The notes: generated from the sequence alone by a model not told the origin. 35,905 nt of DNA from Flavobacteriaceae bacterium (GCA_021647985.1 JAKITQ010000032.1:1-35905), one strand, 5' to 3'. Positions 1-8,515 are shown, counted from the first letter of the stretch. Numbers and translations: made by a program.

Positions 1-165
1 AATAGTATTTTCAGGAGCTAATTTAGCACCTCCACGATGCGCAATAATAATAGGGTTTCTTTTCAGCTCCATATTTTTTTCTGCAGAATCTTGCTGTTTT
101 TTATTTGCACAATTAGCAAACAGTAAAATCATAAAAATCAAATTTAAATATTTTATTACTTTCAT
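1..165 (-). CDS. Glycerophosphodiester phosphodiesterase family lipoprotein (5' part only)
   Basis: Only the first 55 codons are in the window; the gene continues beyond base 1. The product starts with a hydrophobic signal (MKVIKYLNLIFMILLFANC) whose Cys19 could be lipidated, although Asn at -1 is not a classic lipobox. After a short polar linker, residues 39-55 read IIIAHRGGAKLAPENTI. The HRGG...PENT pattern is the N-terminal active-site signature of the GDPD family, TIM-barrel enzymes that hydrolyse glycerophosphodiesters to glycerol 3-phosphate and an alcohol; the His-Arg pair belongs to the catalytic site. The gene lies 21 bp after the 187-2391 gene on the same strand, so the two are probably co-transcribed. 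Family assignment rests on this short motif, and the substrate is unknown. Confidence 0.72.
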   Translation of the reverse strand, partial: MKVIKYLNLIFMILLFANCANKKQQDSAEKNMELKRNPIIIAHRGGAKLAPENTI

Positions 166-186
166 AGTTAAAAGATTAAATGTCAA

Positions 187-2391
187 TTATTTATCGTCTG
201 ACACACCAATCGCATCTACATATCTACCAGCCCAATATGGCAGTAACCATATATATGGTGCTACTTCTCCCATTCCGGCTCCATTTGAATTGTTGCGATA
301 TGCCCCATTGTGAAAATGTACTGGTCGCTCATCTGGAGGAAGTACCTCTTTATATGTTTGGTGTCTAAAATTTGGTGCGATTTTTTCTAAATCATTTCTT
401 TTTGTATTGTCGATTGTCCAGGTTACCAAATCAAGCGGAAATTCTTGCAACCACCAAATAGAATCTTGCAAATCATAATCCGTTCCACCTGTAAGCGCAT
501 ATAAAAAATTCCAAACCGGATTTTTCTCAGAACGTTCTATTTCCCAATGACTTTTTGCAGCCTGAAAATGCTTCTTTTTTTGATCTTCATCAAATGAATA
601 ATTTACAAATGCTGGAATTGTTAAGAAATACATTTGATCATCGGAATGGTTCCATTTATCACTTAAGTCTTCTCCTTCTACAAGTCCTATTACTGAAGCC
701 GGTCTGTTAGCATTTTCATCATAACCATGTTTATCTATAAGCTCATAGGCTTTTCTTTTATATAGTTCATCTTTTGTAAAATGATATGCTGTTTGTAGAA
801 AAGCCAATATCAGTGTAGAATTTAAACGTCTGTCTCCAACATTAATTGGAAAGCTATTTACATATTCAGGACTCCAATTTCCCCATCTTGTTGGTTTACC
901 ATTCCAGGTTACCAAATGCCATTCATTTTCAATAATATGGTCCATTTGCAATTTTATCTGGCGAATTGCTTTATCTCTCCATTCCTTATCGGGAGCCAAT
1001 TCTGCAAAAAGAGCATTGACAAAGAAGTGACCACAAGACTCGTCACTACTTGTTGACACTTTCCATTTCCAACGTCCTGTTTTATCAAATTGCCAAGTAC
1101 TTCCATTTTCTTTTTGCCAAGCTTTCATTTGCTCTTGTGAAAACCCATTCGATCCTTCACCCAACTCCACTCCTTCTCTTTCAAAAGCCCTTGCCGGAAA
1201 ACCACTTAACCCTGCTATACCTTCGAGTCTTTCCATAGAGGTAAAAGCTTCGTAGGCATTTAGTTTTGCATCTTCAGATTTTGTTACGGCATAACGAAAT
1301 AATTCACCTGCCAAATACATAGAAGTCCAAAGCCCATCGTTATCAGTATCATGCATTTCACCTGAATAAACATCGCCTGATTTTTTCAAAGTTAAATTCC
1401 CTGTAAATCCATATCTAATATGTCTTTCTCGTTGAGTTTTTTGAAAAAAGTTGGCTTTTGCAGCCAATGTCATTTCCACGAAATTAATTTTACTTAAACC
1501 CGTTTCAGAAAGAATTAGCACACTGTTATCTGGTCCCTTAGAAATATCTACTACTACATTATCAACCAACCATCTTTTTGATGCATAATAATCGTATTTA
1601 CCATCTTTACGTAATTTAAAAGCACCATTTTTAGAACCAAACCACAGGTTTCCATCTATATTATTCAAACAGGTAATATCATTAAAAGGAAGTTTTTTAT
1701 CTATTTCTGAGGCTTTGAAGGTTTTTATATTTAAATTAAATACACCATCATTGGTTCCTAAAACTATCTTATCATCGTACAATGCCATTGCGCTTAGACC
1801 CGACCCTTGATAAGCCAGTGAAAATTTGTTGTTTTTATTCAAAAGTTGATAAACCCCTTTATTTGTAAGTATTAAAAAACGGCCTCCTTTTGTATCGTTA
1901 ATCAATTTAATAGGCTCAAAACCAGAAAGTGATTTTTCCCATACCTTTTTACTTTCTTTAAATAAGGCAATACTTCCACTTCCTGCTACTAAGGTTGTAA
2001 AATCTTTTCCCATGGCAATGGAAGTTGGCTTTTTTAAACCGTGATCAATATAAAATTTACCAGCCCATGAATTACTTAATACAGCTTTATCGGTAAGATA
2101 TACAAATTGACCTTGATAATTCTCTACCGCTATGATTTTCATATCATTAAACGGACGATAAATTATATTTTTAATCAATTTATTATCTCCAGTTTTTACT
2201 AAAATACCATTAGCCACAATATTTATTAATCTATTTCGATCACTTCTAACTTGAACTAATTTTACATTGGTTAAATTATTATCCAAATCAAATTTATCGG
2301 CATAATCTTGAATAAATGGGTTGTCAGTATGTTTTTGAGCAGATATTGATATTGCCATTATAAGCAATAAAACTGAAATTATATTTTTCAT
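187..2391 (-). CDS. Secreted two-domain protein: N-terminal propeller-like repeats and C-terminal alpha/alpha-toroid-like domain
   Basis: A 734-residue protein with a clear signal peptide (MKNIISVLLLIMAISISAQ). Residues about 40-310 contain repeated short beta-type segments such as 'GGRFLILTNKGVYQL', 'KIVLGTNDGVFNL' and 'GNLWFGSKNGAFKL', which resemble the blades of two-component-regulator-type propellers. Residues about 320-734 are helical and rich in Trp and acidic residues, with segments such as MHDTDNDGLWTSMYLAGELF, SSDESCGHFF, WGNWSPEYVN and NHSDDQMYF. This looks like an (alpha/alpha) toroid of the kind found in glycoside hydrolases and polysaccharide lyases. No sensor kinase or DNA-binding domain follows the propeller, so it is not a hybrid two-component system. 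It is probably periplasmic or exported and acts on a glycan, but no substrate or catalytic residue can be assigned. The GDPD lipoprotein gene follows 21 bp downstream. Confidence 0.7.
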   Translation of the reverse strand: MKNIISVLLLIMAISISAQKHTDNPFIQDYADKFDLDNNLTNVKLVQVRSDRNRLINIVANGILVKTGDNKLIKNIIYRPFNDMKIIAVENYQGQFVYLTDKAVLSNSWAGKFYIDHGLKKPTSIAMGKDFTTLVAGSGSIALFKESKKVWEKSLSGFEPIKLINDTKGGRFLILTNKGVYQLLNKNNKFSLAYQGSGLSAMALYDDKIVLGTNDGVFNLNIKTFKASEIDKKLPFNDITCLNNIDGNLWFGSKNGAFKLRKDGKYDYYASKRWLVDNVVVDISKGPDNSVLILSETGLSKINFVEMTLAAKANFFQKTQRERHIRYGFTGNLTLKKSGDVYSGEMHDTDNDGLWTSMYLAGELFRYAVTKSEDAKLNAYEAFTSMERLEGIAGLSGFPARAFEREGVELGEGSNGFSQEQMKAWQKENGSTWQFDKTGRWKWKVSTSSDESCGHFFVNALFAELAPDKEWRDKAIRQIKLQMDHIIENEWHLVTWNGKPTRWGNWSPEYVNSFPINVGDRRLNSTLILAFLQTAYHFTKDELYKRKAYELIDKHGYDENANRPASVIGLVEGEDLSDKWNHSDDQMYFLTIPAFVNYSFDEDQKKKHFQAAKSHWEIERSEKNPVWNFLYALTGGTDYDLQDSIWWLQEFPLDLVTWTIDNTKRNDLEKIAPNFRHQTYKEVLPPDERPVHFHNGAYRNNSNGAGMGEVAPYIWLLPYWAGRYVDAIGVSDDK

Positions 2392-2680
2392 GTGTCGTAT
2401 ATTTTATGGGCATAAAATTACATTATTGATTTTTTAACCAATACATTATTCTTGATTATAATACATTGTTTTTTAGCATATGAATTCAACACTTCGTGTG
2501 ATTTTGAATTATAAGTTGTAAGTTGTAAGTTAAATATGATTTTTCAACCAGTTATCACATCTAAAAATTAACACAACTGCTTATAAAGCATTCGTATATA
2601 AAAATATAACGGACTATTACTCTAATACCTTAAAACCAACTATCCTCGAGGCGGAGCCTCTCTAAATGCGAGCCAATGTC
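2392..2680. other. Intergenic region upstream of the secreted propeller/toroid gene
   Basis: AT-rich and apparently non-coding. It holds three tandem copies of a 7-base unit (taagttg, the last one partial) around 2512-2530. Around 2646-2661 there is a short GC-rich hairpin (GAGGC-GGA-GCCTC). No convincing promoter of the TTTG/TAnnTTTG type was found in front of the 2391 start codon. The ORF that can be read on the plus strand from 2666 crosses the palindromic repeat and is not a credible gene. Confidence 0.5.
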
Positions 2681-2763
2681 AATAAGTTAAGGAATCCAAA
2701 TTCTCATTCAATGATTTTTTACCCTAACCCTAAAGGGGAAAATCATTGCATGCTTAACTTATT
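2681..2763. repeat. Palindromic repeat, copy A (possible terminator)
   Basis: An 83-bp element bounded by perfect 11-bp inverted repeats (AATAAGTTAAG at 2681-2691, CTTAACTTATT at 2753-2763). It contains a second inverted repeat, AATGATTTT / AAAATCATT, around a CCCTAACCCTAAAGGGG loop, so it can fold as a nested stem. A second copy, about 92% identical by hand alignment (2675-2760 against 13615-13699) and in the opposite orientation, lies downstream of lipB. The right inverted repeat overlaps the last codons and stop codon of the DUF4249 gene. In the mRNA it may therefore act as a terminator or 3'-end protecting hairpin. No transposase is nearby; a small MITE- or REP-like element is the best description. 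Confidence 0.75.
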
Positions 2764-3607
2764 CAACAATATAAGTAACGCTATCTACCTCAGTCAATCT
2801 AAAATACCCCCATGCAAAATTTTCTGGATTGTCAGGATTTATACAATTACCTCTTAAAGGAGCAGGTGTGGTAGAAAATGGATCGCCAGAAGCGGCATTT
2901 TGCTCTATTAACAATCCAATAAAATTAAAATATTTTTTAGAAATTCCAATGAGCTCAATATCAACAATATCTCCTGGTACTAATTCAAATTCATTTTCAT
3001 CTTCATTGGTGAATTTTTCGAAAAATACAATCATTTCATTGCCATTGGTAAACCCATCGTTTATATCAAGTAAATTCGGAAATAAATCTTTTCGTCTATG
3101 AAATTTTGTGAGGTAATAATTTTCTTCATCAACAGGATCGTCAAAATACATGTTTAAGGCAATTACTTTGTTGTCAAAACCAAAATCTTTAGATTGTTCT
3201 ACTCTTGATATTGGCACAACGGTTTTCATCATTTCTTGTGCGATATAAGTTTCTCCATTATAATTCACTTCTAATGTATATGGTTGATTTACAATTGGCA
3301 CAAAATCTTCAGTGATATAATCACCATTATTTTGATCAATAAAATTGGTAATACTACCGTTTTGATCGTTAGTTATTTTTACCATTGCACCTGTTACCTG
3401 GCTATTTGTTATAGTATCAAAATATGGTGTCAATTTACTTAATTTGATAGTTTGCTTATTTCCGGGTTTTCCCTTTTTCCAATTAATAGAAGCTTCAATT
3501 ACCAACCTTGGCCCATCAAAAGGAACATCTACGTCAATTACATCAGTACATGAAAAAAATAAAAACCCAATAAACAAAAAAGTATATTTTAATATTTTTT
3601 TCATCAT
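2759..3607 (-). CDS. DUF4249 family outer-membrane-associated lipoprotein
   Basis: A 282-residue lipoprotein. The N-terminus is a lysine-rich hydrophobic signal ending in FLFFSC, with Cys20 as the probable lipidation site, followed by acidic residues (TDVIDVDVP). The body has the DUF4249 layout: an early 'PRLVIEASINW' strand, a carboxypeptidase-like beta domain ('ATVKI'-like segment, here GAMVKITNDQNG), and a C-terminal part ending 'FAWGYFRLTEVDSVTYIVE'. Members of this family are regularly encoded next to a TonB-dependent receptor and are thought to serve as its surface-exposed partner, by analogy with SusD. Here the start codon directly abuts the receptor stop codon, which fits one transcript. 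Two ATGs in tandem make the exact start uncertain by one codon. The stop codon sits in palindromic repeat copy A. Confidence 0.85.
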   Translation of the reverse strand: MMKKILKYTFLFIGFLFFSCTDVIDVDVPFDGPRLVIEASINWKKGKPGNKQTIKLSKLTPYFDTITNSQVTGAMVKITNDQNGSITNFIDQNNGDYITEDFVPIVNQPYTLEVNYNGETYIAQEMMKTVVPISRVEQSKDFGFDNKVIALNMYFDDPVDEENYYLTKFHRRKDLFPNLLDINDGFTNGNEMIVFFEKFTNEDENEFELVPGDIVDIELIGISKKYFNFIGLLIEQNAASGDPFSTTPAPLRGNCINPDNPENFAWGYFRLTEVDSVTYIVE

Positions 3608-5983
3608 TTAAAATTTAAAATTATAAGTTACAGAAGGAACTATTCCATAAATTGCTGTTCTCGTTGCTTCATTTACTCCTGTTGTTTGGTTTTGACCAAA
3701 TGTAATCGAAGCGGCATTCATTCTGTTGTACACATTGTATATTCCAAAAACAAACTCACCTTTCCATTGTTTGTTTGGTTTTCTGTTTGGTTTAAAAATT
3801 GCAGATACATCTAATCTGTGGTATGCTGGTAATCTATTTGCATTTCTAAAAGCATAATTAGCAATAGACAACCCTTCATATTGATATTGCCCATTTGGAT
3901 AAGTAACTGGCCTCCCAGTTTGGAATACTAAATTTGCACTAAAAATCCATTTTTTAGAAATATTGTATGCCCCTGTAATCGAAAAATCATGAGTTCTGTC
4001 ATAAGCAGTATTATACCACAAACCGTTATTAATTCCAGGTCCTCCCGCATTTCCACCCAATGTTATTTGCTCTGATTTTGACAAAGTATATGCCAATAAA
4101 CCTGTAAACTTACCAGTAGTTTTTTGCAACAATAACTCTAGGCCATAGGCTCTTGCATCACCACTTAGAATTACAGTTTCTATATAATTATTACCAATTA
4201 AATTGGCGCCATCTATATAATCAATTCTATTGCTTACGGTTTTATAATATGCCTCTACACTAAAATTAAATTTATTGTTTTTCAGGTCTTTAAAATATCC
4301 TATGGCATATTGATTGGATAACTGAGGATCAACATACATACCACTAGGTGTCCAAACATCTAAAGGCGTTACATTGGTAGTATTTGACAACAAGTGAATG
4401 TATTGTGCTGTTCTTGAAAAGCTAGCTTTTAAAGAGGATAATTCGCCTAACTCATATGACAATGACAATCGCGGTTCAAAATTGTAAAAGGATTTGGTGC
4501 TTTTACCTGATTGTATATTCTCTTCGTCTATTATAATTCCTTTTTCATAAATACCCAATTCCTCATTATATACAACTGGTTGATCATTTTTATAGATGGT
4601 TACTGGTTCACCACCTAACCGGTTAAAACTACTCAATCTAAAACCGTATTGAAAATTTAATTTGCTTGAAACTTTATGTTCAGCATTGATATAAACCCCA
4701 CTTTCCAACGCATTTTTTTCATCCAATTTCAAATAATTAATGGAAGAAAATTCAGAAGTCGGACTAATTTCACCAGGATTGAAATTATAATATATACCAC
4801 TTAAGCCAAAATCCAAATTAAATTTATCGTTGATAAAATACTTAAAATCATATTTTAAATTGTAATTTTTAATATCGGCTATCCAATCAAATTCTAAGGC
4901 ATTGATTCCTAATTGGTAATTATACTTACTGTAAATCAATGACATATTCGAAAAGACCTTATCACTAAAAATATGATTCCATCTTAAATTTGCAGTTGCA
5001 TTTCCATAAGAGTTGCTAAAACTATTACCAAATTTAAATACATCTCTACCAAAATAACCAGAAAGATAAAGTCTATTATTCTCATCTATTTCATAATTGC
5101 TTTTAAGGTTCATATCATAAAAATAGATCACATTTTCTTTTAAATCTTCTGATAATTTTAAGAAAAGATGCATGTATGAACCTCTCCCTGCAACTAAAAA
5201 AGATCCCTTATCCTTAAACATAGGCCCTTCTACAGCCAATCTACTAGATATGGTTCCTATACCTCCTGTTATGTTGTAATTTTTACTGTTGCCATCTTTT
5301 TGTCTTACGTCTAAAACCGAAGAAACCCTACCTCCAAAGCGGGGAGGAATACTTCCTTTATACAACTTTACATCTTTGATGGCATCGGCATTAAAAACAG
5401 AAAAAAAACCAAATAAATGGGATGAATTATAGATGATTGCTTCATCTAGCAAAACCAAATTTTGGTCAACTGCTCCTCCCCTAACGTTAAATCCGCTAGA
5501 TGCCTCTCCGTTATTTGTAACTCCAGGCAATAATTGAATGGACTTTATAATATCTATCTCTCCAAAAACAACTGGCATTTTTTTTATCGTTTCTATTTTT
5601 AATTTAGAAACACTCATTTGTGGAGATCTAATATTCACTCGTTCAGACTCTTCTGCAACAATAACGACCTCATCCAAATTACTGGAAGACTCTTGCAATT
5701 CAAAATCTAATTTTTCGTCTTTATTCAGGGTAATATGCCTAACAATATTGTCGTATCCCATATAAGAAACAACAAGGGTATAAGTATCTTGACTTGCGGT
5801 AATAGAATAGAAACCGTATTCATTGGTTAGCACACCAATGTTGGTGTTTTTTAGATAAATGGTAGCTCCAAATAATGTCTCGCCATTATTTGCATCTTTA
5901 ACAGTACCGTTTAAAGTATATTTATTTTGAGCAGATACATGGTATCCAAAGAAAATGAATACCAATAAAAGTAATTTTTTCAT
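3608..5983 (-). CDS. TonB-dependent receptor with N-terminal carboxypeptidase-like domain
   Basis: An outer-membrane active transporter of about 791 residues. From the chosen start, MKKLLLLVFIFFGYHVSAQ is a signal peptide. It is followed by a CarboxypepD_reg-like domain (YTLNGTVKDANNGETLFGAT... to about residue 105) and then a plug domain with 'LLPGVTNNGEASSGFNVRGG' and 'VLLDEAIIYNSSHLFGFFSVFN'. The rest is a beta-barrel of alternating aromatic strands ending in YNFKF, a typical outer-membrane C-terminus. An ATG-initiated reading frame extends 12 codons further upstream, but those codons overlap the candidate promoter and precede the signal peptide, so the start at 5983 is preferred. The DUF4249 partner follows with no gap. 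The ligand is unknown; nothing in the neighbourhood points to a specific glycan, metal or peptide. Confidence 0.92.
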   Translation of the reverse strand: MKKLLLLVFIFFGYHVSAQNKYTLNGTVKDANNGETLFGATIYLKNTNIGVLTNEYGFYSITASQDTYTLVVSYMGYDNIVRHITLNKDEKLDFELQESSSNLDEVVIVAEESERVNIRSPQMSVSKLKIETIKKMPVVFGEIDIIKSIQLLPGVTNNGEASSGFNVRGGAVDQNLVLLDEAIIYNSSHLFGFFSVFNADAIKDVKLYKGSIPPRFGGRVSSVLDVRQKDGNSKNYNITGGIGTISSRLAVEGPMFKDKGSFLVAGRGSYMHLFLKLSEDLKENVIYFYDMNLKSNYEIDENNRLYLSGYFGRDVFKFGNSFSNSYGNATANLRWNHIFSDKVFSNMSLIYSKYNYQLGINALEFDWIADIKNYNLKYDFKYFINDKFNLDFGLSGIYYNFNPGEISPTSEFSSINYLKLDEKNALESGVYINAEHKVSSKLNFQYGFRLSSFNRLGGEPVTIYKNDQPVVYNEELGIYEKGIIIDEENIQSGKSTKSFYNFEPRLSLSYELGELSSLKASFSRTAQYIHLLSNTTNVTPLDVWTPSGMYVDPQLSNQYAIGYFKDLKNNKFNFSVEAYYKTVSNRIDYIDGANLIGNNYIETVILSGDARAYGLELLLQKTTGKFTGLLAYTLSKSEQITLGGNAGGPGINNGLWYNTAYDRTHDFSITGAYNISKKWIFSANLVFQTGRPVTYPNGQYQYEGLSIANYAFRNANRLPAYHRLDVSAIFKPNRKPNKQWKGEFVFGIYNVYNRMNAASITFGQNQTTGVNEATRTAIYGIVPSVTYNFKF

Positions 5984-6000
5984 AGCCCTATTTCTGCAAA

Positions 6001-6034
6001 CAAATATATCACCATCCAATCATTTAAAATCAAA
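6001..6034 (-). promoter_or_regulatory. Candidate promoter of the TonB receptor-DUF4249 pair
   Basis: On the minus strand, TTTG (6034-6031) and TATATTTG (6008-6001) are separated by 22 bp. This is close to the Bacteroidota housekeeping pattern TTTG-N19-21-TAnnTTTG. The predicted transcription start would fall just upstream of the ATG at 5983, which supports that start over the ATG at 6019. Confidence 0.42.
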
Positions 6035-6048
6035 TAAATAAAATTAAT

Positions 6049-6279
6049 TTACTTTTTGTAAATACCGCTTTGAAGTCCTATTCTTCCCTCATTCAAACCG
6101 TTTAAAATATTACCTAACTTTTCTTTTGTTGCAGCACCCATTAAAACATTCAAGCTAAGTTTTGGCGGCCCATTTAGTTTTATTTTTTCGAACAGGTTTT
6201 CTAAAAATTCGACTGGCTGATCAGTTTGGTCGGTTATTTTGGTTTTTGAAAACCCAAGTTCATTTAATATCCCAACCAT
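6049..6279 (-). CDS. Small hypothetical protein, possibly a C-terminal gene remnant
   Basis: A 76-codon ORF from ATG at 6279. The family is not recognised. The product is soluble, with a helical-looking first half (FLENLFEKIKLNG) and a second half rich in Gly, Leu and Lys ending GRIGLQSGIYKK. The reading frame stays open for 14 further codons upstream of the ATG until a TAG near 6323. No start codon occurs there, and no promoter-like sequence is visible. The upstream codons keep protein-like composition (DKLLSFLQTTSN), so the ORF could be the tail of a longer gene whose 5' part was lost. It lies between the SDR gene and the TonB receptor gene on the same strand, with 65 bp to the receptor start. 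It is either a genuine small gene or a relic. Confidence 0.35.
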   Translation of the reverse strand: MVGILNELGFSKTKITDQTDQPVEFLENLFEKIKLNGPPKLSLNVLMGAATKEKLGNILNGLNEGRIGLQSGIYKK

Positions 6280-6462
6280 ATTTGAAGTAGTTTGAAGAAA
6301 ACTAAGTAATTTATCATTTGTCTAAGGAACAGGATAATTTACATCATGGTTTTCTTTCTTGAAAATATCATAGTAAATTGTTGAGCCTCAGCCTTAAAAA
6401 TATTTTAGAATTTCACTTTTCCCATTGCCATAGGAATGGGAATGACAGTCATTTTTCAACAC

Positions 6463-6495
6463 ATTCACGGGGTGACTTGTAGTCACCCCGTGAAT
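6463..6495 (-). terminator. Perfect 15-bp stem-loop downstream of the SDR gene
   Basis: ATTCACGGGGTGACT (6463-6477) and its exact complement (6481-6495) are separated by a 3-base TGT loop. The hairpin lies 25 bp past the SDR stop codon. Only a weak T-run follows on the minus strand, so it may be a terminator or a REP-like palindrome that stabilises the 3' end. A second, weaker palindrome (CCCATTGCC/GGAATGGG) lies next to it at 6421-6440. Confidence 0.6.
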
Positions 6496-6519
6496 ACTCT
6501 ATAAACGAGTGGTAAATTT

Positions 6520-7395
6520 TTAAACAAGGCTTTTTGCTCCATCAAACTCTGATAACCCCATACCTTCAAGACTTGCCTTTCTTATAGGTTCAACCGCATC
6601 ATTTATTGCCTGAAAACCAAAATCTATTCCAGCAATGGTTCTCAAAGGCCTGCTTCCGGAAGGTAAATTAATTAGTTCTTCAAATAATTTTACAACAAGC
6701 ATTGGGTCGGTTGGCGCATTTTCATCTTGAAATAGCGCTTCTGTTTGCTTACCAAACCCATCAATAAACTCATTTACGTGTTGATACGCATTCGCCATTT
6801 CTTCATCTACTGGATTAACTAAATTGCCGAAAAAATTGGTAGAAAAAGGACCTGGTTCTACAATAGCCACATCTATACCTAGAGGGGATAATTCGTAACG
6901 CATGGCTTCACTCAAGCCTTCCAAGCCCCATTTACTTGCATGATAAAGACCAAATCCAGGAAAAGCTCCTCTACCAGCAACTGAGCTAACCTGAATAATC
7001 AAACCAGATTTTTGTGCACGCATTTTGGGAAGAACAGCCTTGGCCATACGTATGGTACCAACGATATTTAAATCCAATTGTTCCAAACATTGCTGTGATG
7101 AAAAAGCTTCAACAGGCCCGCCAAATCCGCACCCGGCATTATTAATTAACACGTCTACTTTATCTATTTGACCCATTGCCAATTGTACACTTTCATCGGA
7201 AGTAACATCCAGTTCAATCACTTCTAAATTGTAATTATTTTTATTTGAAAACTCTGTTAATTCTCCAGCAGCGATTGCATTTTTACTTTGTATATTTCTC
7301 ATTGTGGCATATATATGATGACCTTTCCCTGCCAAATATTTAGCCGTATTATAACCAAACCCCGTACTACAACCTGTAATTAATATTTTTTTCAT
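6520..7395 (-). CDS. Short-chain dehydrogenase/reductase (classical SDR)
   Basis: A 291-residue cytosolic NAD(P)-dependent oxidoreductase with a Rossmann fold. Visible motifs are the dinucleotide-binding TGCSTGFG (residues 7-14), DVT (residues 63-65), NNAG (85-88), the active-site Ser pair at 137-138, and Tyr151-x3-Lys155 in YHASK. After the active site, VEPGPFSTNFF matches the substrate-loop PG motif of classical SDRs. An Arg at position 33 after the second strand is compatible with NADP preference, but this is only suggestive. Length is slightly above the 250-residue core because of a C-terminal extension seen in '17-beta-HSD-like' SDRs. It stands alone: a stem-loop follows it and an A/T-rich stretch precedes it. 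The substrate cannot be predicted. Confidence 0.9.
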   Translation of the reverse strand: MKKILITGCSTGFGYNTAKYLAGKGHHIYATMRNIQSKNAIAAGELTEFSNKNNYNLEVIELDVTSDESVQLAMGQIDKVDVLINNAGCGFGGPVEAFSSQQCLEQLDLNIVGTIRMAKAVLPKMRAQKSGLIIQVSSVAGRGAFPGFGLYHASKWGLEGLSEAMRYELSPLGIDVAIVEPGPFSTNFFGNLVNPVDEEMANAYQHVNEFIDGFGKQTEALFQDENAPTDPMLVVKLFEELINLPSGSRPLRTIAGIDFGFQAINDAVEPIRKASLEGMGLSEFDGAKSLV

Positions 7396-7645
7396 AATGT
7401 TTATTTATTTTGATTTCTATATATATTCTATTCAACAAATTCGATCAAAACGCAAATTAAATCGATTAAAGAGACAATCCAACTCATTTAGGACGAATGA
7501 GTATTATTCCTTTCCGAAAACAAGCATTTACTTTTCAAAGGAAAACTCAAAGTTTTTAAACATAAAAAGGAGTTACGATTATGGAACTTCTTTTTATATT
7601 TTATTGATATTCCTTTTTAGCCTAATCCTTTTTTCTTTATTCAGT

Positions 7646-7930
7646 TTAACTACCACTAAGTGGTGTTCCGAAAACCCCTACAGCAAGTTCTCCCCAAATA
7701 AGCATCAAGGATACCAAAATTGCAGCACAGATAGCAATTCTGTATTTTATTTTTTTTATTTTTATAATTGTAAGTTCACACATTAAACCTGTAAAAAGCA
7801 ACAAGGCTCCTGCGATAATAAAATCAAACAAATTCCAATTCACCTCATCTGTAAACTGCATCGCTATTAATGGTATAAACAATATTATTACTACAATTAA
7901 TACGATAATGATAAGTCTTTTGTTTTTCAT
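7646..7930 (-). CDS. Small integral membrane protein, conserved-hypothetical type
   Basis: A 94-residue protein with three predicted membrane segments: residues about 4-23 (IIIVLIVVIILFIPLIAM), about 37-55 (FIIAGALLLFTGLMCELTI), and about 65-85 (RIAICAAILVSLMLIWGELA). A short loop (QFTDEVNWNLFD) separates the first two, a Lys-rich loop (KIKKIK) the next two, and the tail is GVFGTPLSGS. This architecture, with 'MQFTDEVNW' and 'WGELAVGVFGTP', is one I associate with a small uncharacterised membrane family common in Flavobacteriia; no function is known to me. The start MKNKR at 7930 is chosen because it gives a normal positively charged N-terminus. An in-frame ATG at 7936 would add two residues. 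The plus-strand ORF across the same region is low complexity and is judged spurious. Confidence 0.7.
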   Translation of the reverse strand: MKNKRLIIIVLIVVIILFIPLIAMQFTDEVNWNLFDFIIAGALLLFTGLMCELTIIKIKKIKYRIAICAAILVSLMLIWGELAVGVFGTPLSGS

Positions 7931-8050
7931 AACCATCAATATATTAAAATCAATAATATATTATTCTTCATTTTGCTTGACTAAAGATACCTAAAAAATA
8001 ATGTAAATTGCATGGAAGAAAAATCACCTTTCAAATAAATATTTAATGTT

Positions 8051-8515
8051 TTAGTCACTTTTGCGATACTTTATTTGCAGGCCATGTAAAAAATTTCGCA
8101 AAAACTGATCTTTGCAAATCATATATTTAGGGTGGCTAGGTTTTCTGAAAAACGCACCTAATTCGGCTTTACCAATTCGCATATCTACCAAAGACATAAT
8201 TTCCACAATTTGATCATCTTTTAAATTTAAAGCAATCCTTAATTTTCTAAAAATAATATTGTTATTTAATCGATTTTCAGGCACCATAGGTGGGCCTTCT
8301 TTTTTACCTCGCTTATCATTTATCAAACCATTTAAAAAATTAGCAAGTTGATTGTCTGAAAGTTCTACATAAGCAGCATGATCTTCTTTTTTTAACCAAT
8401 CACTTACCTGTGAACGTGTAACTTTAAGTTCTGCAGAGTCAAATATTTCAATCATTTTTGAATCATTATAATCAAAAATATATCTAATCTGACGTATTAT
8501 ATCGTTGTTTGTCAA
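8051..8515 (-). CDS. DUF1456 family protein (YehS-like)
   Basis: A 154-residue soluble protein made of two related helical repeats. Residues about 2-65 start 'NNDIIRQIRYIFDYNDSKMIEIF' and residues about 84-150 start 'NNNIIFRKLRIALNLKDDQIVEI'. Each repeat goes on to an 'SDWLKK'-like or 'GAFFRKP' segment and then an 'NFLNGL' / 'NFLHGLQ' motif. This duplicated arrangement is characteristic of DUF1456, the family of E. coli YehS, whose role is unknown. A basic linker (NDKRGKKEG) joins the repeats. The length matches the family. Neighbouring genes on the same strand are separated by more than 100 bp, so it is probably a single-gene transcript. Confidence 0.85.
   Translation of the reverse strand: MTNNDIIRQIRYIFDYNDSKMIEIFDSAELKVTRSQVSDWLKKEDHAAYVELSDNQLANFLNGLINDKRGKKEGPPMVPENRLNNNIIFRKLRIALNLKDDQIVEIMSLVDMRIGKAELGAFFRKPSHPKYMICKDQFLRNFLHGLQIKYRKSD

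Noticed and set aside
2714-2745. CCCTAACCCTAAA resembling telomere repeats
   Set aside because: Only two units within a bacterial palindromic element; no sign of a linear replicon end.
2666-2857. 63-codon ORF on the plus strand
   Set aside because: Crosses palindromic repeat copy A and the antisense of the DUF4249 gene; not protein-like.
7397-7786. 129-codon ORF on the plus strand
   Set aside because: Low-complexity Phe/Ser/Tyr/Lys-rich translation, overlaps the better supported membrane-protein gene on the minus strand, and has no family resemblance.
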